Origin: Streptomyces sp. WAC05374
Lineage (GTDB): Bacteria; Actinomycetota; Actinomycetes; Streptomycetales; Streptomycetaceae
Assembly (NCBI RefSeq): GCF_004353505.1
Contig: NZ_SMNQ01000005.1
Location: 186,001-250,000, forward strand
Length of the DNA stretch: 64,000 bases
Direction of reading: 5' to 3'
Shown here piece by piece: positions 7,215 to 17,197 of this stretch (the first letter of the stretch is position 1; every line of letters begins with the position of its first letter). The position numbers were made by a program, and so were the translations under genes. Under the pieces are notes generated by a model that did not search any database, was not told the DNA's origin, and saw nothing but the letters and a program-made list of their open reading frames with translations.

Positions 7215-8567
7215 GTGATGTCGGGGAGAACGCTCGCGAAAGCACTGACGACGACCGCCGTCATTCTGGCGGTGGTCGGGTCCATCACGGCATGGATGCT
7301 GTCGTACCAGGGCTATCTGCCGGGTGATGCCATGGTGCGGACCTGGACGGCGGCGAAGGACCGTCCCACGGACGACACGCAGGCCAACGACACCTGGGTC
7401 GTCGGTGACGTCGCCGTCCGCAGCCGGTTCGACGCGGTGACCGGGTTCGGCCTCGCCAAGGGGCAGGACGGAAGGAAGCTCTGGGAGTACGTTCCGCCCG
7501 GCCGTACCCGGATATGCGGGAGCGCGGAGCACGCCGACGCGTCGGTGCTCCTCGTCGCGTACGGGGAGGAGGGCGGCGAAGCGCTGAAGCCGGCACCGCG
7601 CGGCAAGGGCTGTGCCACCGTCATCGCACTCGACCTGAAGGACGGCCGGGAGCTGTGGACCGCCCAGCGGAAGGTCACGACCGGCCGGTTCGACGAAGGT
7701 TCCCAGTTCATGGACGCGGGCGGTGACCTCGCCGTGGTCAGCCACGACCACCGTGACGCGCGGATGGGGCGGACCAAGGACGACCACGCCTCCCTGCGCG
7801 CGGTCGACCTGCGCACCGGCAAGCCCCGCTGGACGGCCGCCATGCCGGCCTCGTGCGGCACGCACAGGGTCGCGGTGGGCAAGGAGCAGGTTGTCGCCGT
7901 CCTGGAGTGCGGCGGCAAGGAGGCCGACGAGTACGGCTACGGCGGCACGGACGGCGCCGAGCTGCACGTCGCCGCCTTCGACCGCGCGACGGGCGCCCTG
8001 AACTGGAAGAACCCGATGGACGCGCGTCTCCCCGTGGACCTGCGCGCCATGGTGTCCATCACGTCCACCGACCCGCTGGTGCTCATGGTCGGGCGGGACG
8101 GGAGCCTCGACAAGGGCACGTACCTCTCCTTCGGCCAGGACGGCCGGCCGCGCCCGCGCATCGACTTCGACGGCGACCACGGGACGATCGACGCGGCCGA
8201 TCCGACCCAGACGGCGATCGTCGGCGAGCGGATGTACGCGCTGGCGGGCTGGTGGCAGAAGGGCGAGCACCACAATCTGATCGCCCTCGACCTGACGACC
8301 GGCGAGACGGTGTGGAAGGAGGAACTGGACGAGCCCGGCGCCGCGCTGCTCGCGCGGGGCGACCGGATCACCGTGCTCGGCGAGTGGTCCACACAGTCCA
8401 GCGCCATCACCGACCTGTTCGTGTTCGACGCCGGCGACGGCGAGGAGCTCGACGAACGGCACTTCCGCGACGAGGTGACCGGCTCGCGCTTCTACGAGCA
8501 TCAGGGGCGGCTCATCGCCGCCGGGGCGGGCGGCGGCCTGACCTTCACCGCGTACGAGCGGTGGTGA
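7215..8567 (+). CDS. Membrane-anchored PQQ-like beta-propeller protein
   Basis: A protein of about 450 residues. One N-terminal hydrophobic segment (about 10-30) probably anchors it, with the rest outside the cell. The body contains repeated beta-propeller blades with the typical G-x-x-x-W turn: DGRELWTAQ, TGKPRWTAA, TGALNWKNP and TGETVWKEE. Such propellers resemble PQQ-dehydrogenase blades but usually act as binding scaffolds; no PQQ or catalytic residues can be assigned. The start is GTG 7215 or the adjacent ATG 7218; GAGGGGGG precedes both. It stands alone between unrelated genes. Confidence 0.8.
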   Translation: MMSGRTLAKALTTTAVILAVVGSITAWMLSYQGYLPGDAMVRTWTAAKDRPTDDTQANDTWVVGDVAVRSRFDAVTGFGLAKGQDGRKLWEYVPPGRTRICGSAEHADASVLLVAYGEEGGEALKPAPRGKGCATVIALDLKDGRELWTAQRKVTTGRFDEGSQFMDAGGDLAVVSHDHRDARMGRTKDDHASLRAVDLRTGKPRWTAAMPASCGTHRVAVGKEQVVAVLECGGKEADEYGYGGTDGAELHVAAFDRATGALNWKNPMDARLPVDLRAMVSITSTDPLVLMVGRDGSLDKGTYLSFGQDGRPRPRIDFDGDHGTIDAADPTQTAIVGERMYALAGWWQKGEHHNLIALDLTTGETVWKEELDEPGAALLARGDRITVLGEWSTQSSAITDLFVFDAGDGEELDERHFRDEVTGSRFYEHQGRLIAAGAGGGLTFTAYERW

Positions 8568-8583
8568 CCGGCCGGGGACGCCC

Positions 8584-9336
8584 CTAGGAGTCCCGGCCCT
8601 CCTGCTTGGCCACGACGACCTCCTTGCGGAGCGCCCGCGCCAGGATGACGCCGACGACGATGAGGCCCACCGCGAACCAGCGGGGGGCCGCGTCGTGGAC
8701 GAGGACGAGCACCCCCATCGGGATCAGCAGGCCGACGAACGGCATCAGCAGGCTCCGTACCGGGGGCCGGGGGACGGCCGGGTACCACTCGGTGAAGCGC
8801 ATCGCGGTGATGAGCGCCGAGGCCTGGATCAGCCAGGCCGTCCAGAGGTTGTCCGGGTTGTGCAGCACCAGGTCACCGACCGCGCCGGCGAGCGCGGCCG
8901 CCAGGAAGGCCAGGCCCCAGACCTGGGTGACGACCACGTTGGCCCGGCGGAACTGCGGGGTGTGCCAGAACTCGCGCGGCACCTTCCGGCGCGCGTACGG
9001 GGTGGTCAGCGGCGCCCGTACGGCGACGGAGAGGGCCGCCAGGGCGGCGATGGCCAGGTTGGAGACCTCGTTGGCGTACGTTTCCAGCCACCGCAGCGTG
9101 TCCAGCGGGGCGATCATGCCGATGACGGTGAGGACGCCGAAGAAGACGAGACCGGCGATCTCCAGGAAGATCGGCCGGTGCCGGACGAGCACGAGGACGA
9201 CCGCCACCGCGAGGGAGAGCGCGGCGGCGAGTTCGTAGCGGCTGGGGCCGACCAGCAGGGAGAAGAGGATCCACGGGGACATCCCGGTGATCGAGCTGTT
9301 CATCAGCCTGGCGCCCCAGCCGGAGGCGCCGTTCAT
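8584..9336 (-). CDS. Polytopic membrane protein of unknown function
   Basis: A 250-residue protein with about seven or eight hydrophobic segments, including ELAAALSLAVAVVLVLV, FLEIAGLVFFGVLTVIGMIA and FVGLLIPMGVLVLV, ending in a charged tail. The central loop is basic (PYARRKVPREFWHTPQF). I recognise no transporter signature; it could be an intracellular septation or DUF-type membrane protein. The start is placed at the ATG of MNGASGWG (9336). The frame extends to 9381, but that would put the start inside a palindrome without a ribosome-binding site. It is divergent from the ferredoxin reductase gene. Confidence 0.62.
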   Translation of the reverse strand: MNGASGWGARLMNSSITGMSPWILFSLLVGPSRYELAAALSLAVAVVLVLVRHRPIFLEIAGLVFFGVLTVIGMIAPLDTLRWLETYANEVSNLAIAALAALSVAVRAPLTTPYARRKVPREFWHTPQFRRANVVVTQVWGLAFLAAALAGAVGDLVLHNPDNLWTAWLIQASALITAMRFTEWYPAVPRPPVRSLLMPFVGLLIPMGVLVLVHDAAPRWFAVGLIVVGVILARALRKEVVVAKQEGRDS

Positions 9337-9377
9337 GCTTCCAGCGTGGCGCGGTTCATGCCTGGAGGCGAGAGAGG

Positions 9378-9396
9378 CCATAAGTGACGCTTATGG
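9378..9396. promoter_or_regulatory. Perfect palindrome in a divergent intergenic region
   Basis: CCATAAG-TGACG-CTTATGG: 7-bp perfect arms with a 5-nt spacer, between the membrane-protein gene and the divergent ferredoxin reductase gene. Its size and position fit a repressor operator; the protein is unknown. Confidence 0.45.
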
Positions 9397-9424
9397 GGTC
9401 ATAGGCGGGGGGCGGGTACCGAGG

Positions 9425-9443
9425 TGAGGGTGGCCTTACTTAG
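9425..9443. promoter_or_regulatory. Possible iron-box-like site upstream of the ferredoxin reductase
   Basis: The reverse strand reads CTAAGTAAGGCCACCCTCA. By hand alignment it matches about 12 of 19 positions of the DmdR/IdeR iron box TTAGGTTAGGCTCACCTAA. A good -10 hexamer (TATGAT, 9450-9455) follows on the plus strand, so the site would overlap the -35 region. The match is imperfect. Confidence 0.3.
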
Positions 9444-9497
9444 GGTGCATATGATCACTCAAGTGACCGCCTGCTCCTCGCTCGAAGGGAACTCCTC

Positions 9498-10868
9498 ATG
9501 CCCCGCCCCTTGCGGGTCGCGATCGTCGGTGCCGGCCCCGCCGGAATCTACGCCGCCGACGCGCTGCTGAAGTCCGAGGCCGCGGCCGACCCCGGCGTAT
9601 CGATCGACCTCTTCGAGCGCATGCCCGCGCCGTTCGGCCTGATCCGCTACGGCGTGGCCCCCGACCACCCGCGCATCAAGGGCATCATCACCGCTCTGCA
9701 CCAGGTGCTCGACAAGCCGCAGATCCGTCTGTTCGGCAACGTCGACTACGGCACCGACATCGTCCTGGACGACCTGCGGGCGTTCTACGACGCGGTGATC
9801 TTCTCCACCGGCGCGACGGCGGACCGGGCGCTGGACATCCCCGGCATCGAGCTGGACGGCTCGTACGGCGCCGCCGACTTCGTGTCCTGGTACGACGGGC
9901 ACCCGGACGTGCCGCGCACCTGGCCGCTGGAGGCCGAGAAGGTCGCCGTGCTGGGCGTGGGCAACGTGGCGCTGGACGTGGCGCGCATCCTCGCCAAGAC
10001 GGCGGACGAGCTGCTGCCCACCGAGATCCCGCCGAACGTGTACGAGGGCCTGAAGGCGAACAAGGCGCTGGAGATCCACGTCTTCGGGCGGCGCGGTCCT
10101 GCCCAGGCGAAGTTCAGCCCGATGGAGCTGCGCGAGCTGGACCACTCGCCGAACATCGAGGTCATCGTCAACCCCGAGGACATCGACTACGACGAGGGCT
10201 CGATCGAGTCGCGGCGCTCCAACAAGCAGGTCGACATGGTCGCCAAGACCCTGGAGAACTGGGCGATCCGCGACGTCGGCAACCGGCCGCACAAGCTGTT
10301 CCTGCACTTCTTCGAGTCGCCCGCCGAGGTCGTCGGCGAGGACGGCAAGGTCGTCGGGCTGCGCACCGAGCGCACCGAGCTGGACGGCACGGGCAACGTC
10401 AAGGGCACCGGCGAGTTCACGACCTGGGACGTCCAGGCCGTGTACCGCGCGGTGGGCTACCTCTCCGACGAGCTGCCCAAGCTGCCGTTCGACATCGGCA
10501 GCGGCACCGTCCCGGACGAGGGCGGCCGGGTGATCGAGGGCGGCGAGCACATGGCGTCCACGTACGTCACGGGCTGGATCCGGCGCGGCCCGGTCGGCCT
10601 GATCGGCCACACCAAGGGCGACGCCAACGAGACGGTGGCCAACCTGCTGGAGGACCACCGCGAGGGCCGGCTGCTCACGCCGTCCGCCCCGGAGGAGGCC
10701 GCCGTGGTGGCGCACCTGCGGGACAAGGGCGTCGAGTACACCACCTGGGAGGGCTGGTACCGCCTGGACGCCGCCGAGCGGGCGCTGGGCGAGGCCGAGG
10801 GCCGCGAGCGCGTGAAGATCGTCGAGCGCGAGGGCATGCTGCGGGCGAGCGCCGAGCCGCGGGGCTGA
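9498..10868 (+). CDS. fprA: Ferredoxin-NADP+ reductase, FprA type
   Basis: A 456-residue FAD/NADPH oxidoreductase of the adrenodoxin-reductase (FprA) group, which passes electrons from NADPH to ferredoxins, for instance for cytochromes P450. The FAD-binding GxGxxG is VAIVGAGPAGIYAA (residues 7-20). The NADP-binding segment is VAVLGVGNVALDVARILA (about 151-168), followed by HVFGRRGPAQAKFSP, typical of FprA. The C-terminal YVTGWIRRGPVGLIG is also characteristic. GAAGGGA precedes the ATG. It is a single-gene unit ending at a strong hairpin. Iron control is possible from an upstream site. Confidence 0.92.
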   Translation: MPRPLRVAIVGAGPAGIYAADALLKSEAAADPGVSIDLFERMPAPFGLIRYGVAPDHPRIKGIITALHQVLDKPQIRLFGNVDYGTDIVLDDLRAFYDAVIFSTGATADRALDIPGIELDGSYGAADFVSWYDGHPDVPRTWPLEAEKVAVLGVGNVALDVARILAKTADELLPTEIPPNVYEGLKANKALEIHVFGRRGPAQAKFSPMELRELDHSPNIEVIVNPEDIDYDEGSIESRRSNKQVDMVAKTLENWAIRDVGNRPHKLFLHFFESPAEVVGEDGKVVGLRTERTELDGTGNVKGTGEFTTWDVQAVYRAVGYLSDELPKLPFDIGSGTVPDEGGRVIEGGEHMASTYVTGWIRRGPVGLIGHTKGDANETVANLLEDHREGRLLTPSAPEEAAVVAHLRDKGVEYTTWEGWYRLDAAERALGEAEGRERVKIVEREGMLRASAEPRG

Positions 10869-10891
10869 CGCCTGGCACGTCTCCGACGACG

Positions 10892-10929
10892 GTGAGCCGG
10901 CGGACCGCCACGGCGGTCCGCCGGCTCAC
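10892..10929. terminator. Strong hairpin between fprA and the convergent unknown gene
   Basis: Perfect 18-bp arms (10892-10909 and 10912-10929), starting GTGAGCCGGCGGACCG, around a 2-nt centre, so the folded loop is slightly larger. It lies between two convergent stop codons. There is no clear T-run, which is usual for Streptomyces terminators. Confidence 0.75.
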
Positions 10930-10961
10930 GCGCACCTCGGGCCGCGGGGTGCGCCTCGTGG

Positions 10962-12143
10962 TCAGAGGAGCAGGTCGCCGTCCGGGGCGGTGCGCGGGGC
11001 CGGATCGAGCGACGGGCGCGGGGCGGGGATGCCACGAGCGCCCCGCCCTCCGCCGTCCCCGTCCTGCGCGAGGAACAGCACCAGGCGGGTGACGGCGGTG
11101 GGAAGGTCGGCCGTCTCGTACTGGAGGGCGGTCTCCACGTCGAGCAGATGCGCCCGTGCGTCGAGGTCCGGCATCTCGCCGGCCCGGCGGATCAGGCCCG
11201 CGAGTTCGGCGAGCTCGGGGGTCTCCTCGGCGGCGCGGCCGATGGTGGCCGTGCCGACGTCCAGTGCGTGCAGCACCGACCACAGGGGGTCGGCGGTCTC
11301 GCTCACGTCCCCGGCCGGCTCGGCACCGGGCCCCTCCATCCGCCTGAGCATCCGGTCCGGCAGCCGTCTGAGCCACGCGGTGATCTGCCGGCGGAAGGCC
11401 AGGACGTCCGGGCTGAGCCGGGCGACACCGGTCTGCGCCGCCTCCCGGACCGCGTTGACGACCGCCACCGTCGTACCGAAGCCGAGCGCGTCCTCCAGCG
11501 TGTTGTTGAAGAGGAACTCGGCGCTCAGCCCGGCGGCGATGCCCGCCATCAGGGAGTGCAGGAGGACCCGCCACCTGGCGTGGTGGGCCTGGATCTCCCG
11601 CTCCGGTGTCCCGTTGAAGACGGACGTCGCCATGCGGAACCTGATCATGTTCTGCGCCTCCGGTCGCCGGGACTCCGACAGCAGGCCCCGCACCTCCTGG
11701 ACCACGGCGACCGCGAAGAGCCTGCGCCGCTGGTCGCCCTCGCCCGCGGGGAAGCCGGCCCGGTCCAGGGCCTGCTCGACCTCCGCGGAGCGCGCGGCCT
11801 CGAAGACCCACCGGCCGAGCCGTTCGAGGAAGGTCGCGCCCTGCGGGCCGGTGTACTCGGGGAAGCGGATACCGCGGGTGACCTTCTCCCGGGTCCACCG
11901 TGAAGTGCGGTTGACCAGTCCGTCCCTCGTCTCGAACGGGATGTCCGTCCGGTCGAGCACCTCGCAGATCTGATCGGCCGCCTCCCCGATCTCCTCCGTC
12001 ACGATGCCGCCGCGCGGGTTGAGCGCCCGGACGACGGCCTCGCGCCGGAGGTAGAGGAGCCATTCCCGTCTGTCGTGCGCGGATTTCAGGGAGCGGATGA
12101 GCCGGATGACCCGCCCCACGTCACCAGGTCCTGTTGTCGCCAT
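10962..12143 (-). CDS. Protein of unknown function, 393 residues
   Basis: I do not recognise a family. The N-terminal 190 residues are charged and helical (RVIRLIRSLKSAHDRREWLL, then YTGPQGATFLERLGRWVFEA). Two moderately hydrophobic, small-residue-rich segments follow at about 193-213 (LLHSLMAGIAAGLSAEFLF) and 220-238 (GFGTTVAVVNAVREA); they look like glycine-zipper helices that could insert in a membrane. The last 30 residues are Pro/Gly-rich. There is no signal peptide. The gene is alone, convergent with fprA. The coding bias is normal for the strand, supporting a real gene. Confidence 0.6.
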   Translation of the reverse strand: MATTGPGDVGRVIRLIRSLKSAHDRREWLLYLRREAVVRALNPRGGIVTEEIGEAADQICEVLDRTDIPFETRDGLVNRTSRWTREKVTRGIRFPEYTGPQGATFLERLGRWVFEAARSAEVEQALDRAGFPAGEGDQRRRLFAVAVVQEVRGLLSESRRPEAQNMIRFRMATSVFNGTPEREIQAHHARWRVLLHSLMAGIAAGLSAEFLFNNTLEDALGFGTTVAVVNAVREAAQTGVARLSPDVLAFRRQITAWLRRLPDRMLRRMEGPGAEPAGDVSETADPLWSVLHALDVGTATIGRAAEETPELAELAGLIRRAGEMPDLDARAHLLDVETALQYETADLPTAVTRLVLFLAQDGDGGGRGARGIPAPRPSLDPAPRTAPDGDLLL

Positions 12144-12206
12144 GGCCTCCCCCGGGTGAAAACGTCGGCCAAGGCGTAACGAAGACCGGGGCCGGGGGTC
12201 ACGTCC

Positions 12207-13049
12207 CTACGCGGTCGCGGCGTCGAGGACGGGCAGCAACTGCTCCTCCTCGTAGGTGAGGTGGGCCTCCAGCTCGTCCGTGAGCCGTTCGACCTCGGCG
12301 AGTACGTGCCCCGGTTCGGCCTCCGTGTCGGACACCACCTCCTTGAGGGCGGCGAGGAGGGCGGCGATCCGTTCGTGCTCCCGCTTCAGCCGGTCCATCA
12401 CCGGGGCGAGTTCCGGGTACCGCTCGCCGAGCATCGGGAAGAGCATGGTGTCCTCCCCGGTGTGGTGGTTGTGCAGCCCCTGACAGACGGTCAGGCAGTT
12501 GACGCGGAGCTGGGTGGCGAGGCCGCCGGCGGTGCCGGATTCGGCGATCTCCTTGCGGATAAGGGCCAGTTCGTGCCGGAACGCGTCGTGGACGACCTTG
12601 ATGGCCTCGCCCATGGACTTCGCGTTGATGTTCGGCGGGCCGGGGACCTCGGTCAGGGCCACCACGGGGATGACGCGGTCCGTCTTCGCCTGGTACTCGG
12701 CCCAGCCGGGGTCGCTCTCGACCGCGCGGGCGAAGGCCCGGTCGCGCTCCTCGCCCCGCAGGACGGTGGCGTCGGCCTCGTACGTGAAGACGCCGCTCTC
12801 CACGGTGACCCGGGGGTTGGCGAGCAGGTTGTGGTACCAGGCGGGGTGCTTGGGCGCTCCGGCGGCGGAGGCGATGACGAGGACGCGGTCGCCGTCGGGG
12901 AGGTAGCCGACGGGCGTGGTGTGGGGCTTCCCCGACCGGGCGCCGGTGGTGGTCAGCAGCAGGAGGCGGGCTCCTTCGAACCACCCGCCCACGCGGCCGT
13001 GGTTGGCCCGGAACTCTTCGATGACGGGCTGGTTGAAATCGTTCGGCAA
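12207..13049 (-). CDS. Fusion of an F420-dependent nitroreductase-type (DDN) domain with a hemerythrin domain
   Basis: About 280 residues in two domains. Residues 5-138 match the DDN/DUF385 family of deazaflavin-dependent (F420) nitroreductases: GARLLLLTTTGARSGKPHTT (residues 26-45), then APKHPAWYHNLLANP. Residues 148-278 form a hemerythrin-like four-helix bundle with candidate iron ligands in VVHDAFRHE, HNHHTGED, EHERI and AHLTYEEE. The start is taken as TTG 13049, giving LPNDFNQPVIEEF, which fits the remembered family N-terminus MxNDFNQ. The frame continues to GTG 13136, but that stretch looks non-coding. A redox or O2/NO-sensing role is inferred. Confidence 0.8.
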   Translation of the reverse strand: MPNDFNQPVIEEFRANHGRVGGWFEGARLLLLTTTGARSGKPHTTPVGYLPDGDRVLVIASAAGAPKHPAWYHNLLANPRVTVESGVFTYEADATVLRGEERDRAFARAVESDPGWAEYQAKTDRVIPVVALTEVPGPPNINAKSMGEAIKVVHDAFRHELALIRKEIAESGTAGGLATQLRVNCLTVCQGLHNHHTGEDTMLFPMLGERYPELAPVMDRLKREHERIAALLAALKEVVSDTEAEPGHVLAEVERLTDELEAHLTYEEEQLLPVLDAATA

Positions 13050-13241
13050 TTCTCTGCTTTCTGCTCCAGGGTGAAGGACTGCTGTACGCGGAGGAGAAAA
13101 CAGGAAAGGCGGGGCTCTGGCCCGCCCCGGCGTCACGCCGAGGCCGGGTGCCCTACTCGTGTGTGGCCCATGGCCGACCCGGCAGTCACGGCGTCAACGT
13201 ACCGATGACGAACGATCATGCGCAACGGCGATATCCGGCCA

Positions 13242-14231
13242 TCAGTCCAGGGCGATCTCGTCGCCGGCACCGCGCTCGCGCGCCGCGTTGATGACGAGGG
13301 CGGCGGCCGCCGCGTCCTGGACGGCCACGCCGACCGACTTGTAGAGGGTGATCTGCTCCGGGGAGCGGCGGCCCGGCCTGCTGCCGTTGACGAGCTCGCC
13401 GAGTTCGGCGTGGACGTGGTCGGCGGTGATCACGCCGTCGCGGATGGGGAACAGCAGGTCGTTGCTGCCGGCGGGGAACGGCGCCAGGGCGGCGCGCCGC
13501 GACTCCACGCACACCAGGGCGTCGGCCACGGTGGCGTCGTCCACCTCACGGCCGCCCCGGTTGTAGCCGACGGAGGTGACGTGCGTACCGGGTGCCAGCC
13601 AGGCGCGCCGCACGACGGGGTCGACGGAGTGCGTGGCGGCGGCGACGATGTCGGCCCCGTCGAGCGCGTCCGCGTACGTGGGGGCGGCGTCGACCGGGAC
13701 GCCCAGCGTGGCCGCCAGCTCGTCGGCGAGCACGCCCGCCCGGACGGGGTCGCGCCCGGCCACCCGGATGTGCCGGACGGGCCGTACGCGGCACATGGCG
13801 TGGGCGTGGGTGCGGGCCTGGACGCCGGTGCCGAGGACGGCGAGGACGGTGGCGTCCTCGCGGGCGAGGAGCCGTGCCGACAGGGCGGAGGCGGCGGCGG
13901 TGCGGGCGGCGGTGATGGCGGTGCCGTCCAGGAGCGCCTGGGGCGTGCCGGTCTCGGGGTCGAAGACGGCGATGAGGGCCTGGTGGGTGGGCAGGGGCGT
14001 CCCGGCGTTGTGCGGGAAGAGGGAGACCAGCTTGGTCATCAGCACCCCGGCGGACGGCGCGAATCCGGGCATGGCCGCCAGGAAGCCGTCCTGCTCGGGC
14101 ACCAGGGCGGCGACCCGGTCGGGCACGGAGGCCCGGCCCTCGCTGAGGTCGGCCATCGCCGGGGCCATCACGTCGATCAACGAGTCCATGTCGAGGAGCG
14201 CCTCGACCTGCGTACGCCCGAGTACCAGCAT
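13242..14231 (-). CDS. Ornithine cyclodeaminase / mu-crystallin family protein
   Basis: A 329-residue NAD(P)-dependent enzyme of the ornithine cyclodeaminase/mu-crystallin family. The Rossmann motif VLAVLGTGVQARTHAHAM lies about residue 125-142. The family feature PAGSNDLLFPIRDGVI follows, and the C-terminus has LYKSVGVAVQDAAAA, typical of the group. Members make proline from ornithine, reduce cyclic imines or supply unusual amino acids; the substrate cannot be told here. The ATG at 14231 has AGAGG 8 nt upstream and is preferred over GTG 14249. The neighbours suggest no pathway. Confidence 0.87.
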   Translation of the reverse strand: MLVLGRTQVEALLDMDSLIDVMAPAMADLSEGRASVPDRVAALVPEQDGFLAAMPGFAPSAGVLMTKLVSLFPHNAGTPLPTHQALIAVFDPETGTPQALLDGTAITAARTAAASALSARLLAREDATVLAVLGTGVQARTHAHAMCRVRPVRHIRVAGRDPVRAGVLADELAATLGVPVDAAPTYADALDGADIVAAATHSVDPVVRRAWLAPGTHVTSVGYNRGGREVDDATVADALVCVESRRAALAPFPAGSNDLLFPIRDGVITADHVHAELGELVNGSRPGRRSPEQITLYKSVGVAVQDAAAAALVINAARERGAGDEIALD

Positions 14232-14288
14232 TCGTCCAGCCTCTGCCACGCGCCCCGCCCTGCCGGGGCCGACACGCCCGCGAAGGAG

Positions 14289-14984
14289 CTAGAACGGCGT
14301 CCTCGCCGCCTCCATCAGCCGGGCGGTGTCGTCGGCGCGCAGGTGCAGCGCGTTGCCCACGGTGGTGAGCACGTCCCGCTCGGCGGTGGTGTACGCCCCG
14401 TCGGCGAGGGCGATGCGGGCGCCCTGGAGGAGGATCGTCTCCCGGCCGGCGGGCGCGAGGTGCGGGGTGAGGGGCTCCAGGGCCTCGTGCAGCTCGATGG
14501 CGAGGGCGGCGCCGCACGGGGCGCCCGCGTCGGCGACGAAGCGGCCGGTGTCGGCCTCCAGGGCCTCGATGAGGGCGGTGAGGCTGTCGGCGGTGCAGTC
14601 CTCGTACCCGGCGGCGCGGACGGCGCAGACGGCGGTCTCCAGGACCGGCCGCGAGGAGACCCCGCCGGCGGCGAGGACGGCGAGCGCCACGGTGTGCACG
14701 GCGTCCCGGAGCATGGCGGAGAACCGGGCGGTGGTGGGGTGGTCGAGGGTGTCGGTGCCGTAGTGGTGGTGGCAGGCGGCGCACTCCACGACCGGCCCGG
14801 CGAGGCCGCGCGGCAGCACCGGCAGGCCGAAGAGGGTGAGGCGCCGGCGGCCGGTGCGGCGCCGGTAGTTGCGGTCACCGCCGCAGCCGGGACAGAAGAA
14901 CTGGCCGTCGCCGACGGTGTTCCACGAGGTGGAAATGGAGCAGATACGCACTTTCCGCCCGCGTGATCCTCGTGCTGGCAGCAC
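14289..14984 (-). CDS. TerB-like protein with an N-terminal zinc ribbon
   Basis: A 231-residue protein. The N-terminal part has two Cys pairs, FFCPGCGGDR and VECAACHHHYG, around a basic hairpin, forming a zinc ribbon. The rest is all-helical (FSAMLRDAVHTVALAVLAAG, then ALADGAYTTAERDVL), which fits the TerB tellurite-resistance-type fold. The GTG at 14984 is chosen because GGAGG lies 6 nt upstream. The frame extends to 15086, but that part is not protein-like. Tellurite resistance itself is not implied: TerB domains occur widely in stress-linked proteins, and no other ter genes are nearby. Confidence 0.72.
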   Translation of the reverse strand: MLPARGSRGRKVRICSISTSWNTVGDGQFFCPGCGGDRNYRRRTGRRRLTLFGLPVLPRGLAGPVVECAACHHHYGTDTLDHPTTARFSAMLRDAVHTVALAVLAAGGVSSRPVLETAVCAVRAAGYEDCTADSLTALIEALEADTGRFVADAGAPCGAALAIELHEALEPLTPHLAPAGRETILLQGARIALADGAYTTAERDVLTTVGNALHLRADDTARLMEAARTPF

Positions 14985-15143
14985 GTCGCACCTCCAGAAC
15001 GCCTCGGCCACCTTGCCGCGTTGGCGTGATGTTAGCCACATCGGTGATGTCGCGTCAGCACCCCGGCGTGAGATCGCCACGGACATGGCTGAACCCCGCC
15101 CTCCGGAAAATCTCCGAAACGGGCGGGGTCCGGGGCCGACGGG

Positions 15144-17084
<1,941 letters not shown>

Positions 17085-17086
17085 TC

Positions 17087-17117
17087 AGTATGCGGGATTC
17101 GGCGCGGTAACCGTCAA
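17087..17117 (-). promoter_or_regulatory. Candidate leuA promoter
   Basis: On the minus strand TTGACG (17117-17112) and CATACT (17092-17087) are separated by 19 nt, longer than ideal, upstream of the leader peptide. An alternative -10, TAGGCT (17053-17048), lies 10 nt before the leader ATG. The sequence does not decide between them. Confidence 0.3.
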
Positions 17118-17197
17118 ACAGTGACCTATCACTCCTTTTCGGGAATCCTCCGTCGCATGGGGTGACAGTCCGACTACAGACTGCCACATTGCGAGGC

